Of a stretch of DNA of 64,000 bases, positions 57,601 to 64,000 are shown in pieces. This DNA is from Elymus sibiricus (taxonomy: Eukaryota > Streptophyta > Magnoliopsida > Poales > Poaceae). The notes under the pieces were generated by a model. The model did not search any database. It had not been told where the DNA came from and worked only from the letters and a program-made list of their open reading frames with translations. The translations under genes were made by a program, and so were the position numbers. How positions within the stretch are numbered: the stretch's first letter is position 1; each line of letters begins with the position of its first letter. Where the stretch lies: the NCBI GenBank assembly GCA_039707655.1, contig CM077665.1, forward strand, positions 78,493,954-78,557,953, written 5' to 3'.

Positions 57601-60600
57601 AGAAATTCTGCAACTTTGAGTTGAAATCCTTTTCACTTGTCTGTAGGAATAAGATTGCTCATGAAAAAAAAATGTTTTTTCATATAAAATAAATACGTTA
57701 CATATTTTGGAAGAAGTTCTCAACGGTTAAGAACAGTTTGTTCATGTGCAACAGATTTTGCTAGACCATTCCAGTGTAGTATAATTGAAGCTTCAAGTGC
57801 CTTATCTAGTCTTGATTATTTCAATGCTTACCGGTACCTCCTTTGGTCAGTGATTATCTGCATATGCTGATAGTGCTGACTGTTAAGTTCATTTTCTCTT
57901 AGACACACAAGGCCAGGATCTCTGGACGTTCGCATTTATGAAGGTGCAAGGAACTTGGACTCAGCTTCTAACCAAAGAAATGATCTGACTGAAATAAGCA
58001 CTGCTGATGTTGTTTTGACAACTTATGATGTCCTCAAAGAAGATCTATCACATGATTCTGATCGGCATGATGGTGATCGCCGTTTCTTGAGATTTCAGAA
58101 GAGGTAATGTTTAATTTTCGCACCGAAGCTTGGCCATACTTAAGATCAACTTATTCTGTTATTTTGGAAGTTGACCTATACGGCAATCTGAATCCTTGGT
58201 TAATATTTGTCCTTAACTGAAAAGTGGTGTTGTCCCCTTCGCTCTAGACATTCTGTAGCGATCACCATTTATTCAGATTTCAGAAGAGGCAATGTTTATT
58301 TTTCACACCGAAGCTTGGCCATACTTGATTGACTTATTCTGTTATTTTGAAAATTGACTTATATGACAAGCTGAACCTCAGTTAAAATGTGTCCATAACT
58401 GAGAAGGGGTTTTGTCCTCTTTATTCTAGACATTTTGTTGTGCCCGCCACCTTCAGTATCACATTTCCAGTTTAATTTCCGTTTCACTTGCATATAACCC
58501 TTGTCGACCCAAGACATAGCACCTCTGCTAAAACCCTTCTACATGAAGTGAGGGCGAAATTGTAAGCAAGATGCTACATGAAGTGAGGGGTTAATATTTG
58601 GTCTGAGTATTCCATTGAATGGTTGCAGTCTTATACGCATTGCATGGGTTAACTCATTAGGCCCGCCAATCATTCAATAGTATGGAAATAACTATGGCTT
58701 AACTTCTACTGAACTCTATTACACACTTAGGTACCCTGTCATTCCAACTGTCCTAACAAGGGTCCACTGGTGGCGGCTTTGTTTGGATGAAGCTCAGATG
58801 GTAGAGTCCAGCAAAACTTCTGTTACTGAGATGGCGATGAGGCTAAATGCGCAACACCGTTGGTGTATTACAGGAACTCCAATACAACGCAGGCTTGATG
58901 ATCTTTTTGGCCTTCTACGCTTTCTCAGAACAAGTCCCTTTGACACATATAGGTGGTGGGTGGACGTTATTAGAGACCCATATGAGGTACATTGACTGCC
59001 AGTGGTATCTGCAAGCATTTAATACATCTTTCGCAATACCGCAGTTGCTCTAACTATTGACAAACCTAGGATAATACTCTAATGTTTATCATTCTTAGAA
59101 ATATTAATCACTGATAGTGAAAGAACTTGCAACATGTCATTGATGCCTATAAACCTAGGATGATATGAATTTTACTGTTAGCTCATAAGGTAATTGCTCA
59201 TCTGTAGGTTCAAAAACATGCATGGATGATGGACATCTTTGAAGAACTGTAAAACCTGATTAAAGAATGCCAATCTTAGTGCAAATTTGTTGCTTGGCAT
59301 AGCAATATACTCCGTCCGTCCCGAGTTACTTGTCGCAGAAATGGATAGAAATAGATGTATCTAGAACTAAAAATACGTCTAGATACATCCATTTCTGCGA
59401 CAATTAATTCGGGACGGAGGGAGTATGAATGAAGCTATGATAGAAGCTTTTTTCAACATTGGTTCCTCAAGATGGTTGGATTAATTAATCCTTTTTACCT
59501 TTTCTTCATTGAATTGAATTGAACTGCAGAGGGGAGATATGATAGCTATGAATTATACACACAAGTTCTTCAAGGAAATCATGTGGCGCTCCTCTAAAAT
59601 TCATGTCTCGCGGGAATTACAGCTGCCTCCACAAGAAGAGTGTTTCTCGTGGCTCATCTTTTCTTCAATTGAAGAATATTTCTATCAGAAGCAGCATGCA
59701 ACTTGCATGGACCATGCACATGAAATTATTAAACGTTTAAGAAATGATGCCAACAGAAGGGCACTAACATCAGGTATTTTGTCCACTATATCAATTATTT
59801 TCTGCTTCTGGTTGCTAGATTGATACTGCAGGGACAGGATTTTAAAAATTCCATTTCTTTTCTGTTTTTTTTCTTTTATTGCTGTATTTGGAGGGAAATA
59901 ATTATAGTCTGAAGGACATGTCTTATAAGATAACAATATACAAGGCAATGATGCAAGATCTGCATCTTTCCTTGTTTTGTTTCTCTTAAATGTCATGTCT
60001 ATGAGATGGTTTCTGTCAGAAATTTCCTTTTTAGTTACTTTTTCCATGTGTGAACTCAAACAAAGCAATCACGTGTACTACACACCCTGAAGGGCTGTGT
60101 TAAAGGTGTTATTCAGTTGCTGTTCATGACCACGAATTCACAGCACTGTTAAAGGTGTTATTCAGTTGTTGTACAGTTACCGTGCTATACCCTTGTTTAA
60201 AAAAAACTGAAACTGCTTTAACCTTTTGTTGTTTTGTAGATTCAAATGCTTTATCAAATGTGTACCTCTCCAACAACGACACTGCCAAACTTCTAGTCCC
60301 ACTGCTCAAGCTTCGGCAGGCCTGTTGCCATCCACAAGTGGGGAGTTCTGGTCTCTGCTCTCTGCAACGTACTCCTCTGTCCATGGATGAAATTTTACAG
60401 GTGAACGACTAATTTTACCTCCCCAATTGGCAGCTAATTATTTTTGTGTAATTGCGTGATTTTTTGCATAAGTTTTTCATGATCCTTTTCCATCCAGGTT
60501 CTTATTGGTAAAGCAAAAGTTGAAGGGGAGGAAGAACTTAGAAAAGTTGTTGTTTCCCTGAATGGTCTTGCTGGAATTGCTATCATTGAACAAAAGAACC

Positions 60601-63600
60601 AAGAAGCTATCTCTTTGTACAAAGAGGCACTAGATTTAGCTCGCCAAAATTTTGATGATTTCCGTGTTGACCCGTTGTTGAATCTTCATATCAACCACAA
60701 TCTTGCGGAGCTGCTCAGAACTAGTTCCGAATATTTGCATGAATGCACACCACAAATACAACCTCCTGTTGTCTACTACAGACGTAAAAGAAAGGAAACT
60801 AGCAATGCGGATTCAGATCTATGTGGTGTAAAGCGAAGTAAGATATCCGAGAACATCGGCTCAGTTTTGGCAGCTGGTAGTCCTGAAACCTCTGAGTACA
60901 AAAATGTTGTTGGACAAGCATCCACAAGTGTGGAGTTGGATGCAGAGAATCTTACTGGATGCCACTCGTCATCTGAGTGTTTTGCTGATGGTTGCTTGAG
61001 AAAGAAATGCAACACACTCAAAGAAAAATATTTATCAGTTTTTACTACAAAGCTATTAATAGCACAGAAAGATTTCAGTGCATCATTTGAAGAGGTTGAT
61101 CTCTTCACTTTATTGTTATTTTTCTGGGTTGCAACTTGCAACAAGTGATTTTGATCCACGTCTTATCTTCCTTGGAATGGTCTATGTTTTGTTGTAACAT
61201 TCTTGTGTGTTTTCGATCTTGCTTAGTGCTCTATAAGCATGATGTTTGCCTCTATTCTAGTTCATACAGTTTTCTAGACTAAATTCATCACTGTTTTCTA
61301 ATGGCTGTCTGCCTCTAGGTCACAACTCTTAATAAAGAACTACAAAAGCAGGGTATGGGCTGGTGGCTGTACGCTTTGGATTGCATTGAGAAGAACAAGG
61401 ATGCTACCAATGAGCTTTTTAATAAGATCGATAGTTTATCCACCAAGAGCACCACTGGCTTGGGCACAGGGGCGATATCGTCTTCCAGGTCAGCAATAAA
61501 CCTGGTTCAATTTTTTCTTGAATCTTCTGCTGGTTTATTTTTGAAGGAAGTTGCAGTGGTACTATTTAGGAATTAGAATCACTAAATTAAAATATTGTTA
61601 GTATTTGATGGATAACATGGTTGTTTTATTCCATGTATAGGGTTCAAACTATTGCTGGCTTGAAGTATACTATTCAAGCTGGTATTGATTCTCTGGAAGG
61701 TTCAAGGCAACAATTAATGGTTAGGCTATTGGAAATTGACAAAACAATGGATAACCCAAGGGACGAGGACATTGAGAGTCAGAGATATTGTCCAAAGTGC
61801 TATGATGGTACTGGTTCTTTGTGCATCCAGTGTGAATTAGATGGGCTGTCTCAGGTAATCTTGTATGATCGTGCTCTTCAATGTATTCTAGGTAAAATGT
61901 AATTAATAATGTATTTATCAATCTCATGATTTTTTCTAGGGGTATGAGGCACGACTCTTTGTTGTTAAGAAATCGAACAATGATTCTGTTATTGCTTCAG
62001 TAGATGAAGCACGGGATTTGCAGAGGCGAACCTATGAGTTGAATCACTTTTTCCGTAACAAAAACTCTAATGAAGGATCTGAAGTTGGTGGCAACAATGA
62101 TAATCCAAGATCTGTACGGGAAAATATACAGGTGATTTTTGTTCTATCTTTATCCAGATGATTGTCATGTCTTTCATTTGCTGATATAGCTCAGTACTTG
62201 TCAATTAGAATACCCTTTCACCGTACCCTTTTGACCTTTGTTCATCCATCTTTGTATTGCACTGAGTATTCCCTTTATTCCCTTCTACTAGGAACTACCC
62301 CCTCCGTTCCATAATGTAGTGCGTCCTCGGTTTTCGAGCTTGAAGTTCGACCATAAATTTGACCAACGAGACCGACTGCGGCGGGAGCAAAAAGTATATC
62401 ACTGAATTCTTATCGAAAATACGAATCCAGTGGTATAATTTATGCTCTCGCCGCAGTCGGTCTCATTAGTTAAATTTATGGTCAAACTTAGATCTTGGGA
62501 AACGCGAGCGCACTACATTGTGGAATGGAGGGAGTATTAAGTTTCATGCACCAACAAGCAGAACTAAAACCCTGAACTGAAGGTCGAAACATGGACAAAA
62601 GGAGGGCAAGCAATTATTATTTTTATTTAAATTGTGAATGCCGAGACTTAAACCCAAGAACTCTTGGCTACGATACCATATTACCAGTAGAACCAAAAGT
62701 CCGAACTGACAGAGAAGGTTGGGCACTATGCATAGACTTCAACACCCCCTCTCACATCTAGCTTGATAAGCCCTAAACATGGACATGAAGAGGGCAATCG
62801 ATTTTTTATTTAAATTGCGAAATCCGAGACTTGAACCCAAGACCTTTTGACTCTCGTATTAAGTTTCATGAACCGTCGAAAGTAAAACCAGAAGTCTAAA
62901 CTGATGGAAGGTTGGGCGATCCGCATATACTTCAACCAATGCACTTGTTAAGATCTGCAGGCATGGTGGAGTTCAGGCTGCACCTGTGTAACTGCAGTGG
63001 CCATGAAGCATCCATTGCAAAATTTGAAGGGGTGGAGCCATGACCGGATTTTGAAATTTGAAAGGCAGGAGGATGGATATTGGGGAGGGATGGCTGATGG
63101 AGGATGGGTATTGGGGAGGAGCGGTGGCAGGGAAAAATGCTTGGCGAATTGACTGGCTGGTTATTATCGTAGTAAAAAAAATGTGTCCTCTACCCAGTAC
63201 TTATGAAATATTCTCCCATCCAAAACACGAGTGATGCGGTGACTTGTTGGTTTGACTGAGCTGTGCCAAAACCGGAGAGGGTCTGTGTGTCCTAGATGGA
63301 TGATGGAAATTGGGATAGAGGTGGGAGAGTGAACCTGTCATCACCAACTCCAATTTACTACCTCCTTTCCAGTTTATAAGGCTTGAGCGTATCCCTAGGT
63401 CTATAATTTGACCAACATAAGATGAGTTCTATAGTCTAAAAATTATACCATTAGAAAGTAGATGATTTGAAGTTTCTAATGATATATTTTTTGCGATATA
63501 TACCTTGTATTATGTTGGTGTATTTGTCAACCTAGAGATACGCACAAGCCTTATAAACCGGAAAGGAGGTAGTATAAGGTAGTAGAGATAAGGGCCTAAA

Positions 63601-63877
63601 GAAATCATTGGGCCATTGTCAGATACGATTTGGTTTAACTTCTTTTTAACTAGATCAAAAGTGTTCAACTATTTATCTATTATTATTATGTTTTTATAGA
63701 ATATTTATTATGCTGCTTAGAACACATCATTATAGTTTTATATGCTGCCTCTCTTTACAGGTCTACAGGCATCCTTCTCAAACCGAGACTGCTCTAAGGG
63801 CTATTCGAAGCCACTCAAGGAGAGTGTTGGGAAAGCAATATGTTGAAATTGCTAAGAAGCATTTACTTCTTTTTGAG
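54692..63877 (+). CDS. SHPRH: SHPRH-like SNF2 helicase with PHD finger, 5' part
   Basis: Thirteen coding exons: 54692-55485, 55764-55970, 56418-56479, 56583-57066, 57903-58103, 58731-58986, 59530-59773, 60240-60400, 60498-61094, 61319-61488, 61641-61854, 61940-62131 and 63761-63877. All introns are GT-AG and the frame is kept for 1233 codons. Landmarks: LRPYQLRAANWMVQRE (SNF2 start), Walker A DEMGLGKT (355-362), an inserted PHD finger (CIC...CDIC...H..C...CAVC, about 402-482), motif Ia (LIVCPSPILAQWHTEI), DEAQ box (602-605) and ITGTPIQ. The DEAQ variant and the PHD inside the helicase are specific to SHPRH. The family ubiquitylates PCNA in DNA-damage tolerance. RING and helicase-C domains are expected beyond the window. 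Confidence 0.95.
58084..58450 (+). repeat. Tandem duplication across an SHPRH exon end
   Basis: The sequence from GATTTCAGAAGAGGTAATG at about 58091 recurs from about 58276 as GATTTCAGAAGAGGCAATG. Each unit is roughly 185 bp and includes GCACCGAAGCTTGGCCATAC or a close variant. The second copy lies wholly in the intron. Confidence 0.85.
59310..59423. mobile_element. Stowaway MITE in SHPRH intron
   Basis: 114 bp, CTCCGTCCGTCCCGAGTTAC to GGGACGGAGGGAG, flanked by TA (59308-59309 and 59424-59425). The arms (GTCGCAGAAATGGAT and complement) pair almost fully. Confidence 0.93.
62298..62534. mobile_element. Stowaway-type MITE in SHPRH intron 12
   Basis: 237 bp, CCCCCTCCGTTCCATAATGT to the inverted GGAATGGAGGGAG, flanked by TA (62296-62297 and 62535-62536). 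Inner arms (GAGACCGACTGCGGCG) are also inverted. Confidence 0.92.
62560..62910. repeat. Degenerate direct repeat in SHPRH intron 12
   Basis: Two related units contain CCGAGACTTAAACCCAAGA (about 62640) and CCGAGACTTGAACCCAAGA (about 62823), each near a TTTATTTAAATTG word and AAGTTTCATG. The class is not identified. Confidence 0.55.
63358..63572. mobile_element. Stowaway-type MITE variant in SHPRH intron 12
   Basis: 215 bp, CTACCTCCTTTCCAGTTTAT to the inverted GGAAAGGAGGTAG, flanked by TA (63356-63357 and 63573-63574). Confidence 0.92.
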
Positions 63878-64000
63878 GTACATCATAGTTTGTAGAGTGA
63901 CGCCTTCTCTTCTGGCATGATGGTCATTTCAATGACCACAGTAAATGCTTGCACTTTCGGATTATTCTACTGTAGCATAAAGAATAGCAAATACAAGAAG

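Noticed and set aside
1..64000. CRISPR array, bacterial operon or phage system
   Set aside because: Spliceosomal introns, plant gene families and grass transposons throughout show nuclear plant DNA; the tandem units at 1-510 are degenerate and lack spacers.

Overview
The window looks like Triticeae (wheat, Aegilops, rye or barley type) nuclear DNA. A few intron-containing genes lie in a large excess of grass transposable elements: TA-flanked Stowaway MITEs with CTCCCTCCGT termini, high-copy LTRs starting TGATACGTC, an LTR about 5 kb long in its own right, and LTR elements nested several levels deep. No rRNA, tRNA or CRISPR array was seen. All assignments come from reading the sequence; no database search was run.

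Genes. (1) 4213-5227 (+): a small three-exon gene, about 135 codons, function unknown. (2) 7358-9317 (-): an AGC-family ribosomal protein S6 kinase (S6K) in six coding exons, 486 codons, with every catalytic motif plus the activation-loop and hydrophobic-motif phosphosites. It has a long 5' leader up to a GC-rich start region near 10.86 kb. (3) 22820-25141 (+): an EDR4-like protein with an N-terminal zinc ribbon, two 109-residue internal repeats and a C-terminal DUF3133-type zinc ribbon. It has a TATA box at 22201 and an intron in its 5' UTR. (4) 54692 to beyond 64000 (+): the first 13 coding exons of a plant SHPRH homologue (SNF2 helicase with an inserted PHD finger and a DEAQ box). Its 3' part, expected to hold the RING and helicase-C domains, is outside the window.

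Repeats from left to right. 1-510 and 18541-19111 are two inverted copies of a TIR element rich in degenerate 20-24 bp units. 5618-6035 is a Mutator-type MITE with a 9-bp target duplication. 11664-18537 is a long LTR in minus orientation with its primer-binding site, and it carries a solo LTR (12173-13758) with a GCTAA duplication. 19115-20121 is a broken PIF/Harbinger transposase. 20294-20542, 26915-27003 and 53918-54091 are short poly-A retroposons, each with a long target duplication.

27472-51475 is a Russian-doll nest. A short-LTR Copia element (duplication GGTTC) had its 5' LTR split by an Athila-type Gypsy element (27508-46115, duplication TATAC). That Gypsy element was then split by a non-autonomous LTR element (35027-42599, duplication GTGAG), which has an intact 447-codon ORF of unknown function and no pol. 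The Copia and Athila polyproteins are broken by stops and frameshifts. The least familiar component of the window is the non-autonomous inner element, which shares LTR ends and a primer-binding site with its host.

The four genes have no evident operon-like or pathway relationship. S6K is a TOR-pathway kinase, EDR4-like proteins are linked to immunity and trafficking, and SHPRH acts in DNA-damage tolerance.
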